64,000 nucleotides of DNA from Flavobacterium sp. SM15 (GTDB lineage: Bacteria > Bacteroidota > Bacteroidia > Flavobacteriales > Flavobacteriaceae): NCBI RefSeq assembly GCF_022012335.1, contig NZ_JAKLTO010000005.1, forward strand, positions 1 to 64,000. Direction: 5' to 3'. Every line of letters starts with the position of its first letter. Position 1 is the stretch's first letter. Below the pieces are notes generated by a model. It was not told where the DNA came from, ran no database searches, and saw only the letters and a list, made by a program, of their open reading frames with translations. This document shows positions 17,227-28,417 of this stretch, piece after piece. Both the position numbers and the translations under genes were made by a program.

Positions 17227-18432
17227 TTATTTAAATCGCAGAGCCAAAGTAATAATGTGGGAATCTAAACCATTGTTTCGGGTGTAGAATCCGTACCTTA
17301 GCTCAAGGCTATTGATGCGTTTTACGTGAAAAATACCTTTGTCTGCATCGGTCTTTTTAAAGCTTAAACCGATCATGTTACTGTTGAATTTTGACAAGTC
17401 GAAATCACTGGTGTAAAACTCTTCTGCAGTACCATGCAGGAAAATCGGTTGGAAGTATTTTGCAGCACTTTGTGTGTAAAAACGATAGGGTAGGGAAATC
17501 GAGGTAAAAGCATTAAGCTTATAACTCGGTTCAATGCTGAACGTGTGCGATTGCAGGTTCCAGTTGTCCCAGTAATAACGATAAAAGCCTCTTAAAACGA
17601 TGTTGTCGCCCAGAAAATAACTGGCTCGTACTCCCACCGGTAATTTGAAACGGGTATCGGGAAGTTTTTCAGAACGTACCGAAGCATTATTAAAATAGAC
17701 ACGGTTAAATTTCGTAGCTAATAATCCTTGCTGATAACCAAAATCTGTTAAGAATGCCATCTGGAAATTTTGATTGATAACCTGCGAAAGCGTAAGCCCT
17801 AAATTATAAGACGTTCGCGGTTTCATATCGCCATGTTTGGCATCGTTATCGGATGGAGTATTCCTCAGTTCTACTGGTAAAATCACTTTCCATGTATCGA
17901 AAAAAGCCATTCCTTTTACGGAGAATTCCCGGTTTTTATCTTTTGAGATTTTGGTATAACCTAAATTTCCCCCAATTGAAGTATAATCAAATTCTCCAGA
18001 AAACGACAAACCACCGTTTAAGCCATAGTTTTTTTCTTCGTTTTGGAATGCATAATTCAAAGAAGGATAAACCCTTACATCCTGATAAGAAGCAGAACTT
18101 ACAGTATTCGGATCGATTTTATCGGATGATGCCGAAGTATAGGAATCGATTCCCAATTCGAAAGCAAAATTATGTTTGTTGTTGTTTTTGTCTCTTTTAG
18201 AAGCTTTGATATCGAAAGTTGTGGCAATATCGGTTAGTTTTTCGGTTCCTTTTCCACCGGTTACGGCAGAATTATCCCCGTTTTGAGAATAGTAACTCGA
18301 TATAAAATTTATTTCCTCGATTTTAAGTTTCTGCTTTTTATAGGCAGAAGAATCGGTAGTGGTATCCTGTGCTTTGGCGTGATTTCCAAATAAGAAAGCT
18401 AAAATGGAAGCTGCAAATATCTTACGTTTCAT
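17227..18432 (-). CDS. DUF3570 outer-membrane barrel-like protein
   Basis: 401 aa with a signal peptide (MKRKIFAASILAFLFGNHAKAQ). The mature part alternates aromatic/charged strands and ends in an aromatic-rich strand (LELRYGFYTRNN ... IITLALRFK), as expected of an outer-membrane beta-barrel. The start (KIEEINFISSYYSQNGDNSAVTGGKGTEKLTD) is typical of DUF3570. Last gene of a tight run thioredoxin - ApbE - DUF4266 - DUF3570, 15 bp after DUF4266. The family has no proven function; the context points to an envelope redox or metal-related role. Confidence 0.88.
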   Translation of the reverse strand: MKRKIFAASILAFLFGNHAKAQDTTTDSSAYKKQKLKIEEINFISSYYSQNGDNSAVTGGKGTEKLTDIATTFDIKASKRDKNNNKHNFAFELGIDSYTSASSDKIDPNTVSSASYQDVRVYPSLNYAFQNEEKNYGLNGGLSFSGEFDYTSIGGNLGYTKISKDKNREFSVKGMAFFDTWKVILPVELRNTPSDNDAKHGDMKPRTSYNLGLTLSQVINQNFQMAFLTDFGYQQGLLATKFNRVYFNNASVRSEKLPDTRFKLPVGVRASYFLGDNIVLRGFYRYYWDNWNLQSHTFSIEPSYKLNAFTSISLPYRFYTQSAAKYFQPIFLHGTAEEFYTSDFDLSKFNSNMIGLSFKKTDADKGIFHVKRINSLELRYGFYTRNNGLDSHIITLALRFK

Positions 18433-18447
18433 TTCAATACATTTTAA

Positions 18448-18657
18448 TTAGTTGCAACCGCAGCCACCGCCTGTTTTTCCACCATTGGCACCCGAACTTC
18501 CTTCACGGTACAATTGAAAAGTGTTCTCAAATTTTTCCGTTTTTTTTGCTGCCAATTCCATTTCCGAGTCGTTAATTTTCGACTTTTGATACTCTTTTAC
18601 CGATTTGCAATGTATAGCGCTCCCCGCTATTAAAAGCACACAAATTATTTTTTTCAT
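18448..18657 (-). CDS. DUF4266 small lipoprotein with Gly/Cys tail
   Basis: 69 aa. Lipobox-like AGSAIHC at residues 11-17 after a short hydrophobic stretch, so probably lipid-anchored. Helical middle, then a tail SSGANGGKTGGGCGCN holding Cys66 and Cys68. The gene sits 10 bp after apbE and 15 bp before DUF3570. The conserved Gly-rich dicysteine end of such a short protein suggests metal binding or a chemical modification, perhaps by neighbours. The SSGAN piece loosely resembles the SGAT flavinylation site used by ApbE but lacks the acceptor Thr at that position. Confidence 0.85.
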   Translation of the reverse strand: MKKIICVLLIAGSAIHCKSVKEYQKSKINDSEMELAAKKTEKFENTFQLYREGSSGANGGKTGGGCGCN

Positions 18658-18667
18658 TGTCGTACTG

Positions 18668-19588
18668 TTAGGTTAGTCTAATATTGTTTGAGTAGTGTTT
18701 TTTGTTGTTATCGTCTATGATGATGCACCCGATGCCCCGCAACTGATTGATAAAATCCAATCCCACTTCAATACCCATTACAGTAACCGGTGTGGCCAAA
18801 GCATCTGCGATTTCTGCGTTTTCGGCAATAATAGTTACACTTTTGATACCTCGTACCGGAAAACCTGTTTTTGGGTCGATGGTGTGAGAATACTTTTTCC
18901 CGTCAATAATTACGAATTTTTCATAATTTCCGGAAGTTGCAACAGCTGTGTTGGTAATGCGAAAGGAAGAAAAAATTTCGTTCTGATGGTTTGGGTCTGC
19001 AATACCGATAGTCCAAGGTTGTCCGTTTTCTTGAACACCCCATGCGGATAAATCACCGGAAGCATTTACAATTCCACTTTCTACACCGTTTTCAAGTAAC
19101 TTCTTTTTTGCCATTTCTGCAGCGTATCCTTTACCGATTCCTCCAAATCCAATGCGCATTCCTTTTTCTTTTAAAAAAACGGTTTTGTTTTTTTCGTCTA
19201 AAAGGATGTTCTGATAATTAATCAGGCTTACCGATTTTTTTGCCAGTTCCGAATCGGGTAAAGCAGTCATTTTTGTGTCGAAATTCCAGAATTTCTTGTC
19301 CAAGCCGCCGTAACTGATATCGAAAGCCCCTTGAGTCATTTGTGAAATCATCTGGCATCGTTGGATTAATGAAAAAACTTCTTCAGGAACCGCAATAGGC
19401 TGTATCCCTGCCATTTCGTTGATTTTAAACGTAATGCTTTCTTCCGAAAATGTGGTAAGAAGTTTTTCGATCCTTCTGATCTCCTCAATAGCCGTATCAA
19501 TTTTATCGGAACACCAATTTTCATCGGGGCCTAAAACGGTAAACTCGAAACGGTTTCCCATTAATTTATCCGTCTTTTTTAAAAGCAT
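18668..19588 (-). CDS. apbE: FAD:protein FMN transferase
   Basis: 306 aa. Transfers FMN from FAD to a Thr/Ser of exported target proteins. Motifs seen: FGGIGKGYAAEMAKK, SGDLSAWG, YSHTIDPKTGFP and the metal/FAD-binding DALATPVTVMG. No lipobox or clear signal peptide: the start is MLLKKTDKLMGNRFEFTVLG, so export is uncertain. An alternative start at MGNRFEF would also be without a signal. It is 3 bp behind the thioredoxin-like gene and 10 bp ahead of DUF4266. No classical target (NqrB/C, RnfG or FMN-bind domain) is present in the window. Confidence 0.93.
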   Translation of the reverse strand: MLLKKTDKLMGNRFEFTVLGPDENWCSDKIDTAIEEIRRIEKLLTTFSEESITFKINEMAGIQPIAVPEEVFSLIQRCQMISQMTQGAFDISYGGLDKKFWNFDTKMTALPDSELAKKSVSLINYQNILLDEKNKTVFLKEKGMRIGFGGIGKGYAAEMAKKKLLENGVESGIVNASGDLSAWGVQENGQPWTIGIADPNHQNEIFSSFRITNTAVATSGNYEKFVIIDGKKYSHTIDPKTGFPVRGIKSVTIIAENAEIADALATPVTVMGIEVGLDFINQLRGIGCIIIDDNNKKHYSNNIRLT

Positions 19589-19591
19589 GCT

Positions 19592-20020
19592 TTATTTTAA
19601 TTTGGCAATGAATTCCTCAAGGGTTTCCGTTGGAAGTTGTTCCCATTTTTTCAAGATTTCTCCTTTCGGATTCAAAAGCAGGATCATTGGGAAATACCCT
19701 TTACTGTTGTATTTCTCGGCAAGAATGTCATTTTCTTTTGCTTCCGTTTCCGGTAATTGGTTTTTCTTTAATCTTGGAAAATCGGCGTTAAAAAGAATTA
19801 ACGATTCTTCACTGAATTTTGCGAAGGCATCCGTTAGTATAAATTGCTTTTTGAATTTTACACAAGGTGCGCACCAATCGGAACCCGAAAAATAAAGCAA
19901 TAGGTTTTTGTTTTCCGTTTTGGATTTTTCTAAGGATTCCTTAAAGGTTAAGTGTTTGGTTGCCTGTGCTGTCATTAAAAGGCTGAACAACAGCAAAAAT
20001 GTCATTAATTTCCACTTCAT
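19592..20020 (-). CDS. periplasmic thioredoxin-like protein
   Basis: 142 aa with a signal peptide (MKWKLMTFLLLFSLLMTAQA). Thioredoxin fold with active site SDWCAPC (Cys pair about 50-53), cis-Pro region YFPMILLLNPKG. It would reduce or transfer disulfides in the periplasm. First gene of the cassette leading into apbE, DUF4266 and DUF3570; the dicysteine tail of DUF4266 is an obvious candidate substrate, which is inference. Confidence 0.92.
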   Translation of the reverse strand: MKWKLMTFLLLFSLLMTAQATKHLTFKESLEKSKTENKNLLLYFSGSDWCAPCVKFKKQFILTDAFAKFSEESLILFNADFPRLKKNQLPETEAKENDILAEKYNSKGYFPMILLLNPKGEILKKWEQLPTETLEEFIAKLK

Positions 20021-20115
20021 TACAAATACTGTTTTTATTAGGTTTACTTTTTAACAGTTTAATAGTCAATTAAATTACAACAAAATAACGAATATTTGAA
20101 AAGAAAAGTATTGCT

Positions 20116-20778
20116 CTAATCTAAAGATTCGATTAAGATTAAGTCTCCTTCATCGTGGTTTATGGTAACCAAACCATCTTGTGCGGCATGGTTACTGTTT
20201 CCAGTTCTAAAACCGATGGTAAGTGTATCATTTCTAAGTGGATAAAACAGATTTTCCGAATGAATTCCCGTTACATGTCCTATCGGAATCAATGAAATAA
20301 TACTGTCTTTAGTGTACCATTTTTGAAAGTGTTTCGGCAAGAGAAAGATTTTGGAATGATCATCCAGTATAACAATTTTCAGTTGGTGACGGTAGCGGAC
20401 AATATTAGTAATGTTGGCAAAAGTATGATCGGCACGTTTTCCCGTAGCCCACACGACATTTACAGCTTTATGACCTTTATCAATTAAAAAATCAAAAGCT
20501 TTCTCCAAATCGGTTTTTTCCTGATCGGGAGTATGTACAATTTCCAGCGGATATTGTTTTTCACGATAGTACTCGGGGTCGAAACCTCGGTCGAAATCTC
20601 CCAAAAGTACATCGACTTTGATTCCTAAACTAAAGACACGTTCTATAGCAGAATCTAAGACAATAACCAAAGGAGACCATTCCAGCAGCTGACCTAATAA
20701 TTCGGAACTGCATTCGGCTCCGTTGGCAATGATTAATGCGGGTTCTTGATCGTCGCGTACTATATGGTGTGAAGACAT
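20116..20778 (-). CDS. thiamine diphosphokinase
   Basis: 220 aa cytoplasmic enzyme making thiamine diphosphate from thiamine and ATP. Motifs: IIANGAECSSELL, VLLGDFDRG (Mg-binding Asp pair), TPDQEKTDLEKAFDFL, and the substrate loop ATGKRADHTFANI. Length is typical. A TATCTTTG box at 20796-20803 precedes it, just before the stop of the DUF4249 gene (20805), so it may have its own promoter within a minus-strand run. No TPP riboswitch is seen. Confidence 0.92.
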   Translation of the reverse strand: MSSHHIVRDDQEPALIIANGAECSSELLGQLLEWSPLVIVLDSAIERVFSLGIKVDVLLGDFDRGFDPEYYREKQYPLEIVHTPDQEKTDLEKAFDFLIDKGHKAVNVVWATGKRADHTFANITNIVRYRHQLKIVILDDHSKIFLLPKHFQKWYTKDSIISLIPIGHVTGIHSENLFYPLRNDTLTIGFRTGNSNHAAQDGLVTINHDEGDLILIESLD

Positions 20779-20804
20779 CTGTGAAAATATTTTCTCAAAG
20801 ATAA

Positions 20805-21632
20805 CTATTGTACCAGATAATTCCGAGTGTCGGTTTCCCCTAAACTGAAATACCCCAAGGGAAAATCGTTTTGGTTGGTTTGGTTGATGATGTTACCACG
20901 TAAAGTTACCGGTGGCGTAGCAAACGGATTACCGGAATTAGTTGAGGCAATCGTGATGAGTTTGTTCATGTAATTGTAATACGATTTGGAAATGCCCTGC
21001 ACCTGTAATAAAAGTGTGATTCCGGGATTGGTTTTGTCGCTGGCGTAAAACCCGAACATCACATTTCCTTGGAAAAATTCATCACTTAAAGCACCGTATT
21101 CCGGAATTACTTTATTAGGATTGACTACTGTAATTAAGTAATAATTCTCTTCAGCTCCGTTGTCCTGATAGAAAAATTTGATCTGAATCAAATCACTTCC
21201 GTCAATACCGGTTACTGTTTCCTGTTGCACATTTATAATTGGTGGCGTGGCATAAAGTTTACTGGTTGAGGTGTAAATAGCTCCGTTGTACTGAACTGTC
21301 AGCGTGTAACTTTCATTAACTACCGGAACAAAGTTGGTGCAGAGGTAATTTCCGGTTGTACCGCTTTCAATGAAATCAAAAACAGTGTTTGAACTGTTGG
21401 TAACGGTTACCGTAGCTCCGGAAGCAGGAACAATTTCATTGGTGTAAAAATTATTGGTCAGGCTCAGCTTTATAATCTGATTTTCGCCTGTTGTTCCTTT
21501 TTGCCATTTAATCGCAGCGTCTATTACCAATTTGGGCTGATCGTCTTTCAAATCAACATTCACAACGTCTTCGCATCCGGTTATCAGGATAAAGGAAATA
21601 AATAACGACAGGTATATTAGGATATTTTTCAT
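20805..21632 (-). CDS. DUF4249 lipoprotein, partner of a TonB-dependent receptor
   Basis: 275 aa lipoprotein (LFISFILITGCED, Cys at about 20). The opening DVVNVDLKDDQPKLVIDAAIKWQKG and beta-rich body are typical of DUF4249. These are usually encoded right after a TonB-dependent receptor of the CarboxypepD_reg/plug type, as here (3-bp gap), and are thought to be surface or periplasmic partners of it. The substrate is unknown. Confidence 0.9.
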   Translation of the reverse strand: MKNILIYLSLFISFILITGCEDVVNVDLKDDQPKLVIDAAIKWQKGTTGENQIIKLSLTNNFYTNEIVPASGATVTVTNSSNTVFDFIESGTTGNYLCTNFVPVVNESYTLTVQYNGAIYTSTSKLYATPPIINVQQETVTGIDGSDLIQIKFFYQDNGAEENYYLITVVNPNKVIPEYGALSDEFFQGNVMFGFYASDKTNPGITLLLQVQGISKSYYNYMNKLITIASTNSGNPFATPPVTLRGNIINQTNQNDFPLGYFSLGETDTRNYLVQ

Positions 21633-21635
21633 TTT

Positions 21636-24002
21636 TTAAAACTTGAAATTATAAGTAACGGAAGGCACTATACCGAATATGGACAACCGAACGGCTTCGT
21701 TGGCTCCGGTTTCGTAATTCTGACGGAAACTGATGGAAGCTGCATTTTTTCGACTGTATAAATTATAGATACTGAATACCCATTCACTTTTGAAACGTTT
21801 TTCTCTTTTTTGTTTGGTGGTCAAGGTAGCCGAAACATCCAAATGATGGTACAAAGGCAAACGGTCGGCATTTCTGGAATTGTAACTAGGAACGGTAATT
21901 CCCTGATAAACATATTTTCCGGTAGGATAAGTTACGGGTTGCCCGGTTTGTAAAGTAAAATTCGCTCCAAAATTCCATTTTTTATTGAGTTTATAACTTC
22001 CGGTGATGGCTAAATTATGGGTTTTGTCGTAGGCAGAATTGTACCAGTTTCCGTTGTTGATTCCAACTTCGGTTGGGGTTCTTCCTGGGGTTTGCTGTTG
22101 TGATTTGGAAAGTGTGTAAGCAATCCATCCGTTTAAGGTTCCGGTGTTTTTTCGCAGTAAAACTTCCAAACCATAAGAGCGCATTCGTCCGTTTAAGATT
22201 ACCTGTTCGATGGCTTCGTTGGCGATTAAATCCGCACCGTCGATGTAATCCATTCGGTTTTTAACTTTTTTATAGAAAACTTCCGTTTCCAGTGTGTATT
22301 TCTCTTCTTTAAAATTGTTGAAATACCCCAAAGCGAACTGATCGGCAATTTGCGGCTTAATGTACATATCGCTTGGCGTCCAAACATCCAAAGGAGTAGG
22401 TGAGGCTGTGTTGGAAATGAGTTGCAGGTATTGTGTCATTCGATGATAACTTCCTTTAACGGATTGGTTTTCATTGATTTCGTATGCAATAGCTAAACGA
22501 GGTTCGAAATTATCATAGCTGGCTATTTTTTTGTTTCTGCCATAATATTTTGTTGCTATAGGAGTTCCTTTTTCATAAATTTTCAGATCTTCATCATAAT
22601 CTACAGGCTGTGTGTTTGCATAGTGATTTATTGTAGAGGCTCCCAAACGATAAAATTGACTGTATCTGATTCCGTAAGAAACGTTGAGTTTGTTTGTGAT
22701 GGTTTGTTCGATATCAATATATGCGGCAGGTTCGATTGCGAATTTTTTTTCTAATTGCCTGTAATTAATTGAGGATTCATCATTCAAAGGTTTAATAGTT
22801 CCCGGATTGAAGTCATAGTAATTGGCATTGGCTCCGTAATTCAGTTTTAATTTGTCGGATAGATAATGCTTGAAATCGTACTTTAAATTATAATTTTTGA
22901 TTCCCGACTTCCAGTTGAAACCCACGAAATCCAAAACGAGTCCATAGTAATAATCACTGTAAATCAGGGATAGATTCGAGAAAAGTTTGTCGGAAAATAA
23001 ATGGTTCCACCTAGTGTTGATCGTGGCATTTCCGTAAGTATTTGTGAAGGTTTCGTTCAAAGAAAAAATGTCCCTTCCGAAGTAACCGGAAAGATACAAG
23101 TTGTTGTTTTTGTTGAGTTTGTAATTGAGTTTGGTATTTAAATCATAAAAATAGGCCGAGTTTTTATTGTCGGATAATTTCAGAAAAAGATGCGCGTAGG
23201 AAGCCCGTCCGCCAAACAAAAACGAACCTTTTTCTTTTACGATGGGTCCTTCAGCTAATAATCTACTGGAAATTAAACCGATTCCACCGTTTATGCTGAA
23301 TTTATTGCTGTTTCCGTCTTTCTGATAAATATCCAAAACCGATGAGGCACGACCGCCGTAACGTGCCGGAATTCCGCCTTTGTAAAGTTTTAAATCTTTA
23401 ATAGCGTCGGGATTGAACACCGAAAACATTCCAAAAACGTGAGAAGAATTGTAAATCGTGGCTTCATCTAAAAGTATCAAATTCTGATCGGCACCACCAC
23501 CACGAACATTAAAACCCGATTGACCTTCTCCGGCATTGGTAACTCCGGGCAAAAATAAAAGTGATTTAATGATGTCGACTTCACCTAAAACCACCGGCAT
23601 TTGCTTTATGGTGGCAATGGATAATTTATTAACGCTCATTTCCGGTTTTCGGATGTTAGCTTTAGGTTTGTTGTAAATAACGATTTCTTCGAGCTGTTTG
23701 TTTTCTTCGGTTAGTTTAAAATTTTTGGTACGGTTTTCTGTTAGTGAAATAGTTTCTTCTACCGCCTGATACCCAACCATGGTAATCTGTAAAGTGTATT
23801 CGCCTTTGGGAAGGGTCAAGGAATAAAATCCATATTCATTGGTTATGGAATTTATTTTTGTATTTCGAATCTGAATGTTAGCCCCAATTAAGCTTTCATT
23901 GGTGTTTTTATCTGAAATTGTGCCACTAATAGTGAATTTCTCCTGCGAATGCATGCTGGAAAAATAAAAAACGGTCAAAACTACCAGTAGAAATTTTTGC
24001 AT
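21636..24002 (-). CDS. TonB-dependent outer-membrane receptor
   Basis: 788 aa. Signal peptide 1-19, carboxypeptidase-like regulatory domain about 22-105 (FTISGTISDKNTNESLIGANI ... GYQAVEE), plug domain about 115-240 (VDIIKSLLFLPGVTNAGEGQSGFNVRGGGADQNLILLDE), then a 22-strand-type barrel ending in VTYNFKF with C-terminal Phe. It imports a ligand using TonB energy. Followed 3 bp later by its DUF4249 partner and then thiamine diphosphokinase. A thiamine link would be guesswork: the family with DUF4249 has many substrates. Confidence 0.95.
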   Translation of the reverse strand: MQKFLLVVLTVFYFSSMHSQEKFTISGTISDKNTNESLIGANIQIRNTKINSITNEYGFYSLTLPKGEYTLQITMVGYQAVEETISLTENRTKNFKLTEENKQLEEIVIYNKPKANIRKPEMSVNKLSIATIKQMPVVLGEVDIIKSLLFLPGVTNAGEGQSGFNVRGGGADQNLILLDEATIYNSSHVFGMFSVFNPDAIKDLKLYKGGIPARYGGRASSVLDIYQKDGNSNKFSINGGIGLISSRLLAEGPIVKEKGSFLFGGRASYAHLFLKLSDNKNSAYFYDLNTKLNYKLNKNNNLYLSGYFGRDIFSLNETFTNTYGNATINTRWNHLFSDKLFSNLSLIYSDYYYGLVLDFVGFNWKSGIKNYNLKYDFKHYLSDKLKLNYGANANYYDFNPGTIKPLNDESSINYRQLEKKFAIEPAAYIDIEQTITNKLNVSYGIRYSQFYRLGASTINHYANTQPVDYDEDLKIYEKGTPIATKYYGRNKKIASYDNFEPRLAIAYEINENQSVKGSYHRMTQYLQLISNTASPTPLDVWTPSDMYIKPQIADQFALGYFNNFKEEKYTLETEVFYKKVKNRMDYIDGADLIANEAIEQVILNGRMRSYGLEVLLRKNTGTLNGWIAYTLSKSQQQTPGRTPTEVGINNGNWYNSAYDKTHNLAITGSYKLNKKWNFGANFTLQTGQPVTYPTGKYVYQGITVPSYNSRNADRLPLYHHLDVSATLTTKQKREKRFKSEWVFSIYNLYSRKNAASISFRQNYETGANEAVRLSIFGIVPSVTYNFKF

Positions 24003-24103
24003 AATAGTATTGGAAAAAGGTGTTTGATATTAAGATGCAAATTTCGTGATTTTGAAAGAGAATGATTGTTAAGGTTTGGTTAATGTATTGAGTTTTAAAA
24101 TAA

Positions 24104-24130
24104 AAAAGACAGCCTTTTGAGCTGTCTTTT
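24104..24130 (-). terminator. intrinsic terminator of icd
   Basis: AAAAGACAGC / GCTGTCTTTT stem 21 bp past the stop of the minus-strand icd; minus strand ends in TTTT. Confidence 0.8.
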
Positions 24131-24150
24131 GGTGGTATTGAAAATTGTAA

Positions 24151-26391
<2,241 letters not shown>

Positions 26392-26444
26392 CTATAGCTG
26401 TGTTTTTACAAGTATTTATTGAAAGATGCTTAAAAAAAGCGAAG

Positions 26445-26452
26445 CAAATATA
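26445..26452 (-). promoter_or_regulatory. candidate -7 box of icd
   Basis: TATATTTG on the minus strand, 71 bp upstream of the start codon; no TTG at the expected distance. Confidence 0.4.
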
Positions 26453-26580
26453 AGAAAATCATACCGAAAAGCGGTTGGGAAATCGTCGGGAAATTGTCAG
26501 GAAATGAACGAATTATCAGATTGTTATTTTGGAAGTTTTAATTTGTCAAAATGATAATTTAGAGGTGAATTTTTTGCATA

Positions 26581-26606
26581 AAAAAAGCCCCGAGGTTATC
26601 GAGGCT
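26581..26606 (-). terminator. intrinsic terminator of rplS
   Basis: AGCCcCGA / TCGaGGCT stem with one mismatch, minus strand followed by TTTTTT. Confidence 0.65.
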
Positions 26607-26631
26607 GATTTTATAAACGTCAGAAAGGGAA

Positions 26632-26982
26632 TTATCTTCTTCTTTCTTTGATTTTTGCTTTTTTACCAGTAAGTTCTCTGAAGTAGAAGATACGAGCTCT
26701 ACGAACTTTACCTCTTTGGTTCAATTCAATTTTCTGTAAAGCCGGCATATTAACTGGGAAGATACGCTCTACACCAACAGCACCAGACATTTTACGGATA
26801 GTAAAAGTTTCAGTGTTACCAGCACCTCTTCTTTGGATAACAACTCCTTTGAAGAACTGAGTTCTTGTTTTTTCACCCTCTTTAATTTCGTAGTACACAG
26901 TGATAGTATCACCCGCTGCGAAATCAGGGAAATCTTTTTTAGTTACGAATTCGTCTTGAACAAATTTTAATAAACTTGACAT
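26632..26982 (-). CDS. rplS: 50S ribosomal protein L19
   Basis: 116 aa. Ribosomal protein at the 30S/50S interface. Conserved FAAGDTITVYYEIKEGEKTRTQFFKGVVIQRRGAG, TFTIRKMSGAVGVERIFPVNMP and RRARIFYFRELTGKKAKIKERR. A two-part promoter lies at 27056-27086. trmD is upstream on the same strand but 178 bp away, so rplS has its own promoter; in many bacteria trmD and rplS are a tight operon. Confidence 0.98.
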   Translation of the reverse strand: MSSLLKFVQDEFVTKKDFPDFAAGDTITVYYEIKEGEKTRTQFFKGVVIQRRGAGNTETFTIRKMSGAVGVERIFPVNMPALQKIELNQRGKVRRARIFYFRELTGKKAKIKERRR

Positions 26983-27055
26983 GATCTTTTAAGTTAAATG
27001 TTTGAATCAGAGCAACATACACGGTTATCGTCAGAGGTTGGGCTGAATGTGGCTG

Positions 27056-27086
27056 CGAAATTACGAATTTTATTTTAAATCACAAA
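27056..27086 (-). promoter_or_regulatory. Bacteroidota-type promoter of rplS
   Basis: Minus strand TTTG (27083-27086), 19-bp spacer, TAATTTCG (27056-27063; one mismatch to TAnnTTTG). Confidence 0.5.
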
Positions 27087-27160
27087 TTTCTTTGTAAAGT
27101 TTTCAGTCGCAGTCGCAGTTTTCAGGTTCTGTTTTTATAAGAACTGTTGGTTATACGGAA

Positions 27161-27838
27161 TTATTCCTCCAACAAATCCGGTCTTCTGTTTTTAGTATGC
27201 TCATACGCCATATTTTCACGCCATTTTTCAATTTCAGGTGTGTTTCCGCTTAATAAGATGTCGGGAACTTTCCATCCTTTGTATTCCGCTGGTCTTGTAT
27301 AAATAGGAGGAGAAAGCAAATTGTCCTGAAAGCTGTCTGTTAATGCCGAAGTCTCATTACTTAAAACACCGGGAATCAATCGGATAATCGCGTCACATAA
27401 AACAGCGGCACCCAATTCTCCACCAGACAAAACATAATCTCCAATAGAAATTTCTTTGGTAATGAATTGATCGCGAACCCGTTGGTCTACACCTTTGTAA
27501 TGTCCACAAAGAATGATGATGTTCTTTAATAATGACATGGAATTCGCCATTTGTTGGTTCAAAGTCGCTCCGTCCGGCGTCATGTAAATCACTTCGTCGT
27601 AGTCACGTTCGCTTTTTAACTTTGAAATACAGGCATCAATCGGTTCGATACTCATAACCATTCCCGCTCCGCCACCAAACTGGTAGTCGTCCACATTTTT
27701 GTGTTTGTTGGTGCTGTAATCGCGAAGGTTGTGCATATGAACTTCCACCAAACCTTTGGCAATGGCTCTTTTGAGGATGGAAGCTTCAAACGGACTTCGG
27801 ATTAAATCGGGTAAAACGGTTATGATGTCAATGCGCAT
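27161..27838 (-). CDS. trmD: tRNA (guanine(37)-N1)-methyltransferase
   Basis: 225 aa SPOUT methyltransferase that methylates G37 next to the anticodon, preventing frameshifts. Motifs: [38 protein letters not shown] and the knot [15 protein letters not shown]. Typical length. TACCTTTG box at 27866-27873 upstream. Confidence 0.97.
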   Translation of the reverse strand: MRIDIITVLPDLIRSPFEASILKRAIAKGLVEVHMHNLRDYSTNKHKNVDDYQFGGGAGMVMSIEPIDACISKLKSERDYDEVIYMTPDGATLNQQMANSMSLLKNIIILCGHYKGVDQRVRDQFITKEISIGDYVLSGGELGAAVLCDAIIRLIPGVLSNETSALTDSFQDNLLSPPIYTRPAEYKGWKVPDILLSGNTPEIEKWRENMAYEHTKNRRPDLLEE

Positions 27839-27865
27839 TTCTTTCAGTTATAAAGTTGAAAGTTG

Positions 27866-27873
27866 CAAAGGTA
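27866..27873 (-). promoter_or_regulatory. candidate -7 box of trmD
   Basis: TACCTTTG on the minus strand, 27 bp upstream of the trmD start; no clear -33 box. Confidence 0.35.
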
Positions 27874-27952
27874 GTGGTTTTGAGGGAAAAGGGAAAAGGG
27901 AAAAGGACCAGTGTTGCTTATCTCTTCTCCCTTTTTACTTATTACTAAAATA

Positions 27953-28402
27953 TTAAACTCCGAACTGTCTTAAATGATGGTCCAAATGTTTCCATTGCAG
28001 GTTGTCCCATTCCTGATTGGTCATTGGGCCAAAAAATGGATGTAGGTTGGTTTTAATAACCTGAGGGCCTTCAGTGAATTTTTTAACTTTTTCAATTAAT
28101 TCGGATCTTGTAGCTTCAAAATCGTAGGAACCAGTGCGAATAAAAGCCGGCGCTGTCGGGCTGTCTTTTTTAAATTGAGCAGCACCCATAACTTTTTTTC
28201 TAATGAAGGTTCTTCCAAAAAAAGCCATGATCGGATTTATTTTCAAGTGAAGATTTCCAAATACAACATCTAAAGGTGCAATACAGTGTGACATCATTTG
28301 GTCAACCGTCATTTTTCCCCATTGGGAAAGGGTAGTGGGCTGTAATTTGTTGATACGATCGATAATGTTTTGATTGCCTTGGGGTGTAAATAAGCTTTCC
28401 AT
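27953..28402 (-). CDS. DUF1569 (DinB-like) protein
   Basis: 149 aa, four-helix DinB-like fold expected. His residues at MMSHCIAPLD (first helix pair), HPFFGPMT and the C-terminal LDHHLRQFGV fit the metal triad of the superfamily. Conserved INKLQPTTLSQWGKMTVDQMMSHC opening of DUF1569. Third gene of a run acetyltransferase - methyltransferase - DUF1569 (15-bp gap). DinB-like proteins include thiol-dependent transferases; the reaction is unknown. Confidence 0.85.
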   Translation of the reverse strand: MESLFTPQGNQNIIDRINKLQPTTLSQWGKMTVDQMMSHCIAPLDVVFGNLHLKINPIMAFFGRTFIRKKVMGAAQFKKDSPTAPAFIRTGSYDFEATRSELIEKVKKFTEGPQVIKTNLHPFFGPMTNQEWDNLQWKHLDHHLRQFGV

Positions 28403-28417
28403 GAACTATTTATATGT

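Noticed and set aside
24003..24150. TPP riboswitch for the receptor/thiamine kinase run
   Set aside because: No CTGAGA or related conserved core on the minus strand.
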